From contig JALSNX010000027.1 of NCBI GenBank assembly GCA_026986775.1, forward strand, positions 186,001-250,000: a stretch of DNA of 64,000 nt. Reading direction: 5' to 3'. Within the stretch, counting starts at the first letter, position 1. Each line of letters opens with the position of its first letter. A model generated the notes under the pieces. It had not been told where the DNA came from. It did not search any database and saw nothing but the letters and a program-made list of their open reading frames with translations. Shown here one piece after another: positions 27,696-36,950 of the stretch. The translations under genes and the position numbers were made by a program. This stretch comes from Caldifarciminota bacterium (lineage in GTDB: Bacteria; Hydrothermota; Hydrothermia; UBA1063; CAJXJZ01).

Positions 27696-27755
27696 TCAAA
27701 GGATATCCTTTACGGGTACATCAGGTATAGCTGAGTAGAAAGAATAGAATAGTTT

Positions 27756-28998
27756 CTATTGAACGTGAGTCAGGTAGAATATAATGTTGATTGAGAAAGA
27801 TAAAATGGCCAGAGGCCAGAACCAGAATGGTGCAGGGACAGGTTCAGGAAGCTGTAATTTGTTTAGTAAGTCATTTTTGTTAGATATTTTATTCCCCACT
27901 CTTTCATATAACTCTGAGGAGATAATCCTGTTTATAACATTCTTTCCGTAAAAAAAATCCACTTGATAAAAGTGCCATGAACAGTGTTAAAAGATGGTAC
28001 GCTCGGTGTTTTATGAGATAGAACAGATAAGATGCGATGATGACATAATGGCTAAACACAAAATGGTAGGGAAAGAGTATTTTTGCTGGAAATGGTGGCT
28101 CTCTGTGAAATATTATTTGTTCGTAGGGGAACACAGTTAAAATGTAGACTGTTAAATAAATCAACAATGCAGCGATAATCATAAGAAACCCTATTAGAAT
28201 AGGAACAATACATGTTCCTACCAGTAAAGAAAGAAGAAGCCTGATGCCGAAGGCTCTTTCCGGTATCTTAAAATTAAAAACAAGGTGTGAATAGAAGAAG
28301 GCTTTTAAAGGCAGTGAGAGTATGTAAATTAGTGCAACCTGAAAGAATATAAAGTTTATTTTTTGCACTATGGAGTGAACAGACTGCCCACTAATAATGT
28401 ATCCAGTGATAGTCCAGAAAACAATAATGGCCAGGTCCAGTATAGCATATAAAGGGTTTTCCAAAAGGAAAGCATAATTGGATATAAACATAACCATGAA
28501 TAGACTTAACATATAAGTGTCAAAAACTACTTTCATATAGAGTATACCAGTGTTTTCAAGAGTTATGTGATAGAGATGCAAATAAGCATATCCTGATACA
28601 GATATAAACCAGGAGGTTATGAGAAAGCCTTTTAAGATGGACGGAGATGAATGTATGGCTATATATCTTAGTTTCCTGGTGGGTATTTCTACTGTTTCCT
28701 TGAGTACATCAAAGTAAACATTCTCCCCTCTGACGAAATACAGCATATGGTAGAAGAACAAAAGCGTTAGAATACCAAGCAAATCTAACATTTTCAATAT
28801 GATTTCGGGTTGAATTCCACTGGTGGTGATGTTGTAAAATCGATTTGTCAGCTCTGATGTTTCTGGAAAGATATATATTAAGAGCACACCTATGTTTAGA
28901 AAGAGTGAAATTACCACGAGTCCTTCAGCCAGAACCAGAATTAGTGGAGGTATATCAAAGAGTAATTTTCCCTTATTTAATTTTTTAGAAATATTCAT
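27756..28998 (-). CDS. Polytopic membrane protein of unknown function, frame-shifted at a T8 run
   Basis: Two overlapping frames appear to encode one protein. Frame A (28998 to 27904, 364 residues) has about nine to ten predicted helices and no recognised family. Frame B (27962 to 27756, 68 residues) begins inside its end and supplies a soluble segment, a Pro-rich stretch (LPEPVPAPFWFWP) and a last helix. Removing one T from the run of eight (minus strand, 27957-27950) joins them as SGFFYGKNVINR without a break. Either slippage or an indel must be invoked. The gene follows a small lipoprotein by 10 bases; function unknown. Confidence 0.6.
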
Positions 28999-29008
28999 GT
29001 ATCAGGCT

Positions 29009-29485
29009 TCATTTAGGATTTTCCTGCTTACATTCCACGTAATTATAATTACGTAGATCCCACAAATCCCTTACGGTACCTTTTTTTAACCCATCTATGA
29101 GTTTTTGGATATCATTTAAATCCTTATAAATACCTGTGAATTTCAAATTACCACTCTTACTGGACTCAAAAACGCAATCAAATGGCACGAATGGTTTGTA
29201 TTTTAAGAGGTCGTATTTGGTAAATGGGAAAATATCTTTGTTTTCTTTTGTTGCTTGGTAAATTTCGCCCCTGTATGTTTTGAACACAAGTTTTACATTT
29301 TTAATACCCTTTTTTGAATACTTTAAAGTGAATTCAGGGTCGTTTATGTATATAGCTCTGCCACTATCACTTACTATCACCTGTTTCTCTCCACTCATGC
29401 TGATTTTCATTGTTTTTGAATTTGCAGCTTTGCAGGAAAGTAGTGTTATGAGCAAAAACATGAGACTTTTTTTGTAAGCTCTCAT
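29009..29485 (-). CDS. Small predicted lipoprotein, unknown function
   Basis: A 158-residue protein with a lipoprotein-type N-terminus (KKSLMFLLITLLSC, cysteine at 18) and a Lys-rich beta-type mature region with no motif I recognise. A GGAGG Shine-Dalgarno supports the start. It is probably co-transcribed with the polytopic membrane protein 10 bases downstream. Role unknown; an exported binding or anchoring protein is an inference from the lipobox only. Confidence 0.65.
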   Translation of the reverse strand: MRAYKKSLMFLLITLLSCKAANSKTMKISMSGEKQVIVSDSGRAIYINDPEFTLKYSKKGIKNVKLVFKTYRGEIYQATKENKDIFPFTKYDLLKYKPFVPFDCVFESSKSGNLKFTGIYKDLNDIQKLIDGLKKGTVRDLWDLRNYNYVECKQENPK

Positions 29486-29796
29486 TTATACCTCCTTGTT
29501 TAAATAATTTTTATTTTTCAAAGAGTTGTATTATGATTAACACATAACGCATTTAAATGTAACATCACTACTAAAATTTTCGTTTCGTAGAGAACGATAA
29601 TGTATTGTATATGTTCTGTCAAGCGCATATTAGTAATAGGGTTTCTATTCGGTTTTGCATGAAAGTTCCTTTGCTAAAGGAAGAGTTCTGGACGTAATAA
29701 AACAATTTCGTTATGGAAATATGGATTTTGTCCTGATACGTAACAATCTCATTATATATTTTGCCTGGTGAGCAGAGTTGGATTAAAATATTTATC
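29486..29796. other. Divergent intergenic region (311 bp)
   Basis: Lies between the lipoprotein (minus) and the GGDEF-ATPase (plus). It is AT-rich and holds the minus-strand Shine-Dalgarno, a small hairpin TTCCTTT-GCT-AAAGGAA (about 29667-29683) that may be an operator or RNA structure, and the GGDEF-ATPase promoter at its right end. No open frame of note and no RNA gene was recognised. Confidence 0.5.
29761..29789 (+). promoter_or_regulatory. Promoter of the GGDEF-ATPase gene (leaderless)
   Basis: -35 TTGCCT (29761-29766), 17-bp spacer, -10 TAAAAT (29784-29789), then 7 bases to the ATG at 29797. The TTG of the -35 is also the first possible in-frame start, which is why the longer frame is probably wrong. 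Confidence 0.65.
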
Positions 29797-32700
29797 ATGA
29801 AAGATAGTCTATTATTTATTGATGACCTTACAGGAGTCTTTAACAGGCGCTACCTTTCTGAAGTTAAATCAGAACTTATTCCTGAATTCGTAAAAAGTGG
29901 AACAGAATTTTCTCTTGTAGTCGTTGATATTGACCATTTCAAAAGTGTTAACGATGTTAATGGCCATCTTATTGGTGATGAAGTCCTTGCCCATTTTGCT
30001 TCTTATCTTAAAGAAAAGCTTCGTAAAGAAGATATTATAATCAGATACGGTGGAGACGAGTTTCTTGTAATACAGCCAAATCTTTCCAGTCAGGATGCCT
30101 TTTTAGTCTGGAATAATCTGGTGGAGCAGGTAAAAAAAGAAAGATTTGGAAGTATTTCCATCAGTATAAGTGTTGGTCTTGCTGGGTTCCCATCAGATGG
30201 AGATAATTTTGAATTGCTTTTCGTGAAAGCAGATGACAGACTCTACCTTGCCAAGAGAAGTGGTAGAGGAAGAGTAGGTACAGAGGAGGTCAAAAAGGTA
30301 CGAATTCCCCCGCTTGATTTTGTCAACAGAAGAAAAGAATGGACAGACCTTTCAGCCTGTGTGGAAAATGGAGAGATTGCAATTGTAAAGGGAGACGCTG
30401 GTATTGGAAAAACAAGGCTTATAAGGGAAGTGTTGAGGACATTTAAAGATGTTGAAGTACTCTGGAGTGACTGCGTTGCCATTGATAATAAGATCCCTTA
30501 TTATCCCCTACGTGAGTTAATAAAGTACAGAGTGAGTCGGGAAGGATTTGAGATTTTAGATGATATGCCACTGCCGTTCAAAATAGAGATAGGAAAGATT
30601 ATTCCTGAAGTTGAAAAGAATATAAGTGAGGAGGATATAAAGAAACTTGGTGAAGACCTTGATAAATACAGGTTGTATGAGGCTTTTAACTATGTGTTTA
30701 ATCTTGGAGAAAAGAAAAAGGTGATAGTAATTGATAATATTCAGTGGATTGATAAGGAGAGCATTGATGCATTAAAGTATATAATGTTGGGTAATAGGGG
30801 CAGGACTGTATTTGTTCTTGCTCAGCGTAGTGAAGAGAATGTTCCTTATGTGGATCGGTTTATAAATGGCCTTCAGAGGACATATCCTGTAAGAAGGATA
30901 AATCTTCAACCCTTTGATGAAAGATATGTTAAAGAGCTTGTTAAGGCCATTGTTGGTGAATCTGTAGAGTCACTTGAGAATTACGTCTGGCCAAGGAGTG
31001 CAGGAAATCCCTTCTATGTGGAAGAACTTGTGAAGACACTCAATAGAGAAGGATTTCTTAAAACAGATGGTACCAAATGGTTGTTTACAGAGCCAGAAGA
31101 AGAGCTCCTTCCCGGAGGTATTGAAGGTATTATTAGAGAAAAATACAACGGGCTTTCGCATGATGCCAGAGAACTTTTAAAACTTTTAAGTGTGGCAGGT
31201 AAGGGATATATAGGCCTTCTCAGTGATATTCTGGGATTTAAAGAGGGATATATTTTTGGACTTGTGGAGGAGGGGATAAGGAGTACACTTATTCGTGAGA
31301 ACACTGTGGAAGACTTTGTGGAATTTCGTTATGGTATGGCTCGTGATGTTATTTATAATACAGAGTTGAACAGTATAACAAGAACACATCTTCACAGAAA
31401 GGTTGCTAAATGGCTGGAAAGCAATAAAAGGGATGGCAACGAGGAAGAGATTGCATATCACTACAGAATGGGGAAGGTTAAGGAAAAGGTTATTGAATAT
31501 GGAGAAAAGGCGGGAGACAGGGCGCAAAGGCTTTATGCTGATGAGAATGCACTTAATTACTATGGATGGGCAGAGGAAGAACTCAGAGAAAAAAGTGCAG
31601 AGAGCCCATCCTTTTTGAAGAAGTATGTGGATATTCTTATAAAAAAGGCCGCTGTTCTCAGGAAGATAGGGAATTTCGGAGAGGCGGAGGAGTTTCTTAA
31701 AAAGGCACTGGAAATTGCTAAAAGCAGAGGACTGGTTGAGATTGAAAAGTTTGCAGGTACTTTACTCAGGAATGTGCTCTGGAATATGGGGAAGCTTGAA
31801 AATGCACTCAGTGTGCTTATATCTTCTGAGAATGCTGAGGCTACAGTGGATAAGATGGAAAAGCAGGGTGCAGTTGGAGAAAAACATGAAAGCATGCTTA
31901 AAAAGAAGTTCGGGCGATTTGGAAAAGTCATAAAGAGATATGATAAGGTTCGTAACCTTACTGATAAAGTAAAAAATAAGATTGAAGAGACAGGGATAAA
32001 GGACAGCAAAATCGCAAGAGAAGCGCTTGGCTATATAAGTAAGGCAAAAAATGTAATGGAGAGCTATACCGACAGGGTTGCTCCCTTAAAGGATACCGAA
32101 ACTAAAGGTGTTTCAGGGAGAAACTACGTGGATACCCGGGAAGTTGCTACCAGCCTTGGCTACAGACTGGGCCAGGACCTCACTCTGGACAATATAGCTG
32201 TTTTGTTTGCCACGTCAGGGGATTTTGATTCAGCAGAAAGATATCTAAATCAGGCTCTTTCTGATGAATCTGTAAAACAGGATCAAAAAAGGCTCTCGTA
32301 TATTTATAACAATCTTGGAATGGTTTATAAATCAAAAGGAGACCTGAAAAAGTCATTAAAATTCCTTCTGGAAGCCGAAAAAATGGCTGAAAAAATTGTG
32401 GACAGAGTTGGTGAGGTGCTTTATAAGAACAATATTGCAGGGCTGCTTATAGATATAGGTTCCATATCTACTGCCGAAAATCTCCTAAAAGAATCCTACG
32501 ACCTTTCCCTTAAGATTGGGGAATCTTCTCTGATTGCTGAGACGGTAAAAAATATTGTCAGGTTATATGTGGCAAAGGCTGAAAACCAGAAAGCCCTACT
32601 TGTTTTAAACAAGCAGGAACTTGAAGAAAAAGTTCTTGACAGAAGGGATCTGCTTCTGCTTAAGGCAAATGTTCTTCTACTTTCAGGGCAATACGAGCAT

Positions 32701-33048
32701 GTGTATGATGTGCTTGTTGAGCTTGAGGAGTATTTCAGCGGAAAGGCTCCTATGCCGTTGAAAATAGAGTATGAATTTCTCAATCTTGGCTATCACATAG
32801 GCACAAATGATGAGGATGGGGCAGTAAGAACTCTGGATAATCTTTATTACCTGCTCAAAAGGTACCCTGATAAACTATACAAGGCCATGTACTATCAGTA
32901 TGGGGGTATGCTATACTGCAAAAAGAACAGAGTGAAGGCTCTAAAACACTTTGAAAAGGCCATGGAAATCTATAAGTCAATGGGGCTTAAACGGAGGGCA
33001 GAGGTAGTGTTGATGGAAGAAAAAAGGTGCTATGGGATTGAGAGTTAG
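29797..33048 (+). CDS. GGDEF diguanylate cyclase fused to STAND-like ATPase and TPR domain
   Basis: A 1083-residue signalling protein. Residues about 5-165 form a GGDEF domain with an intact active site (GGDEF, 85-89) and the DIDHFKSVND metal segment, so it should make cyclic di-GMP. Next comes an AAA/STAND ATPase (about 175-460) with P-loop GDAGIGKT (K205) and Walker B VIVIDN (D313), then a helical region, a Lys-rich coiled-coil insertion (about 680-750) and TPR repeats to the end. The plan parallels adenylate cyclase-ATPase-TPR and MalT-like regulators, with GGDEF replacing the cyclase. The TPR part probably senses a partner. The ATG is chosen because upstream bases form the promoter. Confidence 0.88.
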   Translation: MKDSLLFIDDLTGVFNRRYLSEVKSELIPEFVKSGTEFSLVVVDIDHFKSVNDVNGHLIGDEVLAHFASYLKEKLRKEDIIIRYGGDEFLVIQPNLSSQDAFLVWNNLVEQVKKERFGSISISISVGLAGFPSDGDNFELLFVKADDRLYLAKRSGRGRVGTEEVKKVRIPPLDFVNRRKEWTDLSACVENGEIAIVKGDAGIGKTRLIREVLRTFKDVEVLWSDCVAIDNKIPYYPLRELIKYRVSREGFEILDDMPLPFKIEIGKIIPEVEKNISEEDIKKLGEDLDKYRLYEAFNYVFNLGEKKKVIVIDNIQWIDKESIDALKYIMLGNRGRTVFVLAQRSEENVPYVDRFINGLQRTYPVRRINLQPFDERYVKELVKAIVGESVESLENYVWPRSAGNPFYVEELVKTLNREGFLKTDGTKWLFTEPEEELLPGGIEGIIREKYNGLSHDARELLKLLSVAGKGYIGLLSDILGFKEGYIFGLVEEGIRSTLIRENTVEDFVEFRYGMARDVIYNTELNSITRTHLHRKVAKWLESNKRDGNEEEIAYHYRMGKVKEKVIEYGEKAGDRAQRLYADENALNYYGWAEEELREKSAESPSFLKKYVDILIKKAAVLRKIGNFGEAEEFLKKALEIAKSRGLVEIEKFAGTLLRNVLWNMGKLENALSVLISSENAEATVDKMEKQGAVGEKHESMLKKKFGRFGKVIKRYDKVRNLTDKVKNKIEETGIKDSKIAREALGYISKAKNVMESYTDRVAPLKDTETKGVSGRNYVDTREVATSLGYRLGQDLTLDNIAVLFATSGDFDSAERYLNQALSDESVKQDQKRLSYIYNNLGMVYKSKGDLKKSLKFLLEAEKMAEKIVDRVGEVLYKNNIAGLLIDIGSISTAENLLKESYDLSLKIGESSLIAETVKNIVRLYVAKAENQKALLVLNKQELEEKVLDRRDLLLLKANVLLLSGQYEHVYDVLVELEEYFSGKAPMPLKIEYEFLNLGYHIGTNDEDGAVRTLDNLYYLLKRYPDKLYKAMYYQYGGMLYCKKNRVKALKHFEKAMEIYKSMGLKRRAEVVLMEEKRCYGIES

Positions 33049-33090
33049 GATTACATCAAAACACTTATTCCGTTTTCTTCATACCCATTC

Positions 33091-33119
33091 TTGACTATCC
33101 CATCATTTTATTTTATCTT
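33091..33119 (+). promoter_or_regulatory. Promoter of the oxidoreductase-ndk operon
   Basis: -35 TTGACT (33091-33096), 17-bp spacer, -10 TATCTT (33114-33119), followed by an AGGAGG Shine-Dalgarno (33134-33139) before the ATG at 33144. It should drive the run of eight plus-strand genes to 39302. Confidence 0.65.
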
Positions 33120-33143
33120 TTTTCACATTATTAAGGAGGCAGG

Positions 33144-34145
33144 ATGGCCACCAGAAAAAACGTAAAGGTCAATATAAAATATGAATTCTGTAAAAGGTGT
33201 GAAATATGTGTGCGAATATGTCCTACAAATGTGTTCGCACTTGATAGTGACGGCTACCCACAGGTTATCCACGAAGACAAGTGTATAGATTGTAAACTCT
33301 GTGAAACGCACTGCCCTGATTTTGCCGTCTGGATCCAGCATAATGAAGAAGAGAAAGACCATCCAATGTGGAATTATCTCAGGATGGATCATCAACCTTC
33401 GGTATGGTGTCCGGGATGCGGGATAGGTATTGTGTTTCAATCTCTTCTTCGTCAGGTTAAAACTCTTGCTATTCCAAAGGATAAAATAGTATTTGTTTCG
33501 GGAATTGGATGTACGGGTAGAATGCCGGGGTATGCTGATTTTAATACCATACACACAACCCATGGAAGAGCCATAGCCTTTGCAACAGGTATAAAGCTTG
33601 CCAATCCAGATCTGAAGGTTATTGTGGTTCTTGGTGATGGAGATGGTCTTGCAATAGGTGGAAACCATCTCATTCATGCGGCAAGAAGAAATATTGATCT
33701 CACAGCAATATTGGTTAATAACTTTAACTATGGTATGACAGGTGGGCAGGTATCTCCTACAACTCCTGAAAATTCATATACCACAACCTCACCATATGGA
33801 CAGCTGGAGCCTTTCTTTAATACAGCGGAACTTGCCATTGGTGCAGGGGCTAATTACGTCGGAAGAGCCACAACATACCATGTTCCTATAATGGATAAGC
33901 TTATTAAAGAAGCTTTAACAATGAAAGGATTTTCGCTCGTGGAGGTTTTGAGTCACTGTCCCACATACTATGGTCGTTTAAACCGTATTCCCACTCCATT
34001 TGAAATGCTTGACTGGCAGAAGAAGATGGTTACAAGAAGGGACGAACCGGGCAAATATAAGATTGGAGTGCTCCATAAAGGGGATAGGGTAAGTCTAATT
34101 GAAAAGATAGAAGAACTCAAAGTGAGGGCAAAAAATGGGAAGTAA
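33144..34145 (+). CDS. 2-oxoacid:ferredoxin oxidoreductase, fused delta (ferredoxin) and beta (TPP) subunits
   Basis: Part of a complex that oxidatively decarboxylates a 2-oxoacid, probably 2-oxoglutarate, to the acyl-CoA with ferredoxin. Residues 1-70 carry two 4Fe-4S motifs (C16, C19, C22, C26P and C47, C50, C53, C57P). The beta subunit follows with WCPGCG (extra cluster cysteines), GIGCTGR and the TPP site GDGDGLAIGGNH. In many species delta and beta are separate genes; here they are one chain. The gamma subunit follows with an 11-base overlap. No alpha-subunit gene is in the window. Confidence 0.9.
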   Translation: MATRKNVKVNIKYEFCKRCEICVRICPTNVFALDSDGYPQVIHEDKCIDCKLCETHCPDFAVWIQHNEEEKDHPMWNYLRMDHQPSVWCPGCGIGIVFQSLLRQVKTLAIPKDKIVFVSGIGCTGRMPGYADFNTIHTTHGRAIAFATGIKLANPDLKVIVVLGDGDGLAIGGNHLIHAARRNIDLTAILVNNFNYGMTGGQVSPTTPENSYTTTSPYGQLEPFFNTAELAIGAGANYVGRATTYHVPIMDKLIKEALTMKGFSLVEVLSHCPTYYGRLNRIPTPFEMLDWQKKMVTRRDEPGKYKIGVLHKGDRVSLIEKIEELKVRAKNGK

Positions 34146-34689
34146 AAAAATAGAGATAACACTTTCAGGAGCTGGAGGACAGGGCATAGTGGTGGCCGGC
34201 TATGTAATAGTGTATGCTGCCGGTATACTGGAAGGAAAGGAGGTGGTTCAGGTGATATCATATGGCCCGGAGGCAAGATTGGGGTCTTCACGTTCTGATG
34301 TGATAGTGGCAGATTCCCCTATAGCCTATCCAAAAGTAAAGAGACCGGATATTATGCTCATAATGAACCAGGAATCCTATGATAAACTCCATGGAAATCT
34401 CAAAGAGGGTGGAACTCTGATAGTGGATACCACTTTTGTAAATGGTGTAAAGGAGGAATTTGCTTATAAGGTTCCATTTACTCGCTATGCAAGGGAAGAT
34501 ATTGGTTCGCCTGTGGTGGCCAACATGATGGCACTTGGATTCATGGCAAGACTGACCGGTATAATAAAAATAGATAGTCTGAAGCAGGCAATACAGGATA
34601 AAGTGAAGAAGAGTTTTGTAAACCTTAATTTGCAGGCGGTTGAAAAAGGAGTAGCCCTTGCAGAGGACATTATTAATAATAAAGCCTGA
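34135..34689 (+). CDS. korC: 2-oxoacid:ferredoxin oxidoreductase gamma subunit
   Basis: A 184-residue gamma subunit. SGAGGQGIVVAGYV near the N-terminus and SYGPEARLGSSRSDVIV are family signatures. It helps bind CoA and assembles with alpha, beta and delta. It overlaps the delta-beta gene, so both are made together. The assignment as 2-oxoglutarate rather than pyruvate type rests on the SYGPEARGG-like motif and on the TCA operon nearby, and is only moderately sure. Confidence 0.85.
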   Translation: MGSKKIEITLSGAGGQGIVVAGYVIVYAAGILEGKEVVQVISYGPEARLGSSRSDVIVADSPIAYPKVKRPDIMLIMNQESYDKLHGNLKEGGTLIVDTTFVNGVKEEFAYKVPFTRYAREDIGSPVVANMMALGFMARLTGIIKIDSLKQAIQDKVKKSFVNLNLQAVEKGVALAEDIINNKA

Positions 34690-35062
34690 TGCTGTAGAAA
34701 AACGCCTTATAGGAAAGATTATATCCATGGTAGAGGAGCATTTTAACATCGTTGGCATCAGAATGAAGAGGCTTACTCCTCAAGAAGCCAGGGAATTTTA
34801 CAGGGTGCACAGGGGGAAAGATTTCTATGAAGGACTTGTGGAATTTATGAGTAGCGGTCCATCTGTAGGCGTGCTTATAGAAGGAGATAACGTTATAGAA
34901 AAGCTCAGGGAGTTTATAGGTAGTACCGACCCCAGAAAGGCAAAGAAGGGAACAATAAGAAATCTTTTTGGAACAACCGTGAGATATAATGCGGTACATG
35001 CTTCAGATTCCGAGGAGTCAGCCTCCTACGAAATACCCTTTTACTTCCCTTCTATAGAATGA
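34658..35062 (+). CDS. ndk: Nucleoside diphosphate kinase
   Basis: Transfers phosphate from ATP to NDPs. The 134-residue chain has IIKPDAVEK, the substrate loop YRVHRGKDFYEGLVEFMSSGP, and active-site His114 in NAVHASDS. The start is a TTG at 34658 with AAGGAG 6 bases upstream, which lies inside korC (32-base overlap). Length is normal (about 130-150). The stop overlaps the next ATG (ATGA). Confidence 0.95.
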   Translation: MQRTLLIIKPDAVEKRLIGKIISMVEEHFNIVGIRMKRLTPQEAREFYRVHRGKDFYEGLVEFMSSGPSVGVLIEGDNVIEKLREFIGSTDPRKAKKGTIRNLFGTTVRYNAVHASDSEESASYEIPFYFPSIE

Positions 35063-35976
35063 AGGCCATAATAGTACATGGCGGTTCTGGTAGATTTAAA
35101 CAGCATAAAATAGAACGGGCAAAAAAAGGAGTAAAAAGGGCTGCCCGTGAGGGTTTCAGAATACTATTAGAAGGTAAAAGTGCTCTGGATGCCTGTGAAA
35201 CAGCTGTTAAGGTTCTTGAGGATGACCCTGTTTTCAATGCCGGTACAGGGGCAGTACTCACCATAGATGGAAGATGCGAGCTGGATGCAGCCATTATGAT
35301 AGGAAGCAGCTATGAAGCAGGTGCTGTAGGAGGAGTAGAGAGAATCAAAAATCCCATTTCTCTTGCAAGAAAGGTCATGGAAGAAACAGACCACGTGTTA
35401 CTGGTGGGGGAAGGTGCACGCAGATTTGCAAGTTCCATTGGTTTTGAGGATTATAATCCGATTACAGAGGAACGGTTACAGGAATGGAAAAAGTTGAGAA
35501 AGAAGCTTGAGGCAGGTGAGGATGTAAGATGGAAAAAGATAAGAACACTTATTAAAAAGCATCCTGAATTACTTTCTGGAACAGTGGGTTGTGTTGTTCT
35601 TGATGACACAGGTGAAATAGTGGCGGGAACATCAACAGGTGGGGTGTTTATGAAACTACTGGGTCGGGTTGGAGATACACCCATGCTGGGTGTGGGCACT
35701 TATGCAACACCGTATGGAGGGGCATCTGCCACAGGACTTGGTGAGGGTATTATGAGGATGGTGCTTGCAAAGACAGTTACTGATTTTATTCAGATGGGTA
35801 TATCTGCGCAGGACGCCGCCCAATCAGCCATAAATCTTTTAACCGATCGTATTGGTACAGGAGCAGGAGTAATTGCTATAGACAGGAGAGGAAATATAGG
35901 ATACAGTAAAAACACTCCTGATATGCCGGTTGCGTATATAAAAGATGGTATGGATGAGGTGGAGGTATTTATATGA
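35059..35976 (+). CDS. Isoaspartyl peptidase / plant-type asparaginase (Ntn hydrolase)
   Basis: A 305-residue Ntn hydrolase that should self-cleave before Thr175 (in SGTVGCVVLD) to give alpha and beta chains; the new N-terminal Thr is the nucleophile. N-terminal HGGSGRF, AGTGAVLT and the substrate motif TSTGG match the family, which hydrolyses isoaspartyl dipeptides and often L-asparagine. Damage of Asn/Asp is fast at high temperature, so the enzyme fits a thermophile. It overlaps ndk by 4 bases. Confidence 0.92.
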   Translation: MKAIIVHGGSGRFKQHKIERAKKGVKRAAREGFRILLEGKSALDACETAVKVLEDDPVFNAGTGAVLTIDGRCELDAAIMIGSSYEAGAVGGVERIKNPISLARKVMEETDHVLLVGEGARRFASSIGFEDYNPITEERLQEWKKLRKKLEAGEDVRWKKIRTLIKKHPELLSGTVGCVVLDDTGEIVAGTSTGGVFMKLLGRVGDTPMLGVGTYATPYGGASATGLGEGIMRMVLAKTVTDFIQMGISAQDAAQSAINLLTDRIGTGAGVIAIDRRGNIGYSKNTPDMPVAYIKDGMDEVEVFI

Positions 35977-36878
35977 GCAGTATATTTGGAAACTTAGAGG
36001 CCAGAGAAAGGTTTTTTTTAAGGAATCTTGTTGTGTATCCTCTTACCTATAAGGGTTGGAAGGATGGTACGGATATACTTTCGCTTGATGAAGCCATGCA
36101 GAGTGGAGTTGTTAAACTAAAGGACATTTATGGTGTAAATTCTATTGGTATTTCCAACTCAGGAAGTTCTTCTGTACTTTTGCTTGAGGGAGAAAGTCTT
36201 TCAGGAGCAAGACAGGACAGAATACTGAATGTAACAGCGATAGTTGAGCCAGAAACAGAAACTGTGTTACCAGTAAGCTGTGTGGAGCAGAACAGGTGGA
36301 ATGGAAGCGGAAGTTTCTCCTCTTCAATCACCCTTGCCTTTCCTTCTCTCAGGAGTATTTTGAGGAGTTCAGTATCCAGTAACCTGAAAACAGGGAAAAA
36401 GTATGAAGCAGATCAAAATGCTATATGGGAAGAGGTGAAGTCAACATTAAAGGTGACAAAGACAAAAAGTATGACACTATCAATACATGATGCATACGAT
36501 TCACTCAGGAATGAAATAGACAGATATATGGAAGAGCGAGGTGAACTTAATGACGTTCAGGGTTATATGGTATTCTCAGGTGATAGTTTCGTGTCCATTG
36601 ACATATTTGCCTCACAGAATCTGCTAAAAAAGTATGAGAGAAAACTCTTTGAAAGTTATGCCATGCAGGGAATACTGTTTCGGTATGGAAAAAATGACCT
36701 GAAAAAGGTCAAACTGTCACCTGAAAAACTGAAAGAACTGGATGCTCTTGATTATGAAGCGTATGATGGAGCGGGTTCTGGAATTGAACTCAGATATTCA
36801 GGTGAATTTCTTATAGAGATATCCCTTGACAGGAATGAAAGATTTGTTTACGCTTCTGTTCTTCCATCACATGTCTGA
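35973..36878 (+). CDS. ARPP-1-like (DUF6569) protein
   Basis: A 301-residue protein with the ARPP-1 pattern: LLLEGESLSGARQDRILNVTAIV near 68-90 followed by LPVSCVEQNRW near 98-108. ARPP-1 is a poorly characterised domain named for its association with ADP-ribosylglycohydrolase and rhodanese-phosphatase genes; its biochemical role is not established. No signal peptide or membrane segment is seen. Its ATG overlaps the preceding stop. Confidence 0.72.
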   Translation: MSSIFGNLEARERFFLRNLVVYPLTYKGWKDGTDILSLDEAMQSGVVKLKDIYGVNSIGISNSGSSSVLLLEGESLSGARQDRILNVTAIVEPETETVLPVSCVEQNRWNGSGSFSSSITLAFPSLRSILRSSVSSNLKTGKKYEADQNAIWEEVKSTLKVTKTKSMTLSIHDAYDSLRNEIDRYMEERGELNDVQGYMVFSGDSFVSIDIFASQNLLKKYERKLFESYAMQGILFRYGKNDLKKVKLSPEKLKELDALDYEAYDGAGSGIELRYSGEFLIEISLDRNERFVYASVLPSHV

Positions 36879-36950
36879 GTGTTTCTCTTGTGTAACTTTG
36901 AATGTAGTTTTATATTTAAAGGCCTCAAAAAACAAAAAAGGAGAGAAAGT

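Noticed and set aside
29761-29796. TTG at 29761 as start of the GGDEF-ATPase
   Set aside because: These bases form the -35, spacer and -10 of a promoter; ATG 29797 gives the conserved GGDEF start.
33123-33677. 184-codon minus-strand frame
   Set aside because: Lies entirely opposite the 2-oxoacid oxidoreductase gene; composition is that of a shadow frame.
34288-34758. 156-codon minus-strand frame opposite korC/ndk
   Set aside because: Shadow of well-supported plus-strand genes.
36879-36950. N-terminal extension of the carbamoyltransferase
   Set aside because: The extra residues are not conserved in the family, and ATG 36951 has a clear GGAG site.
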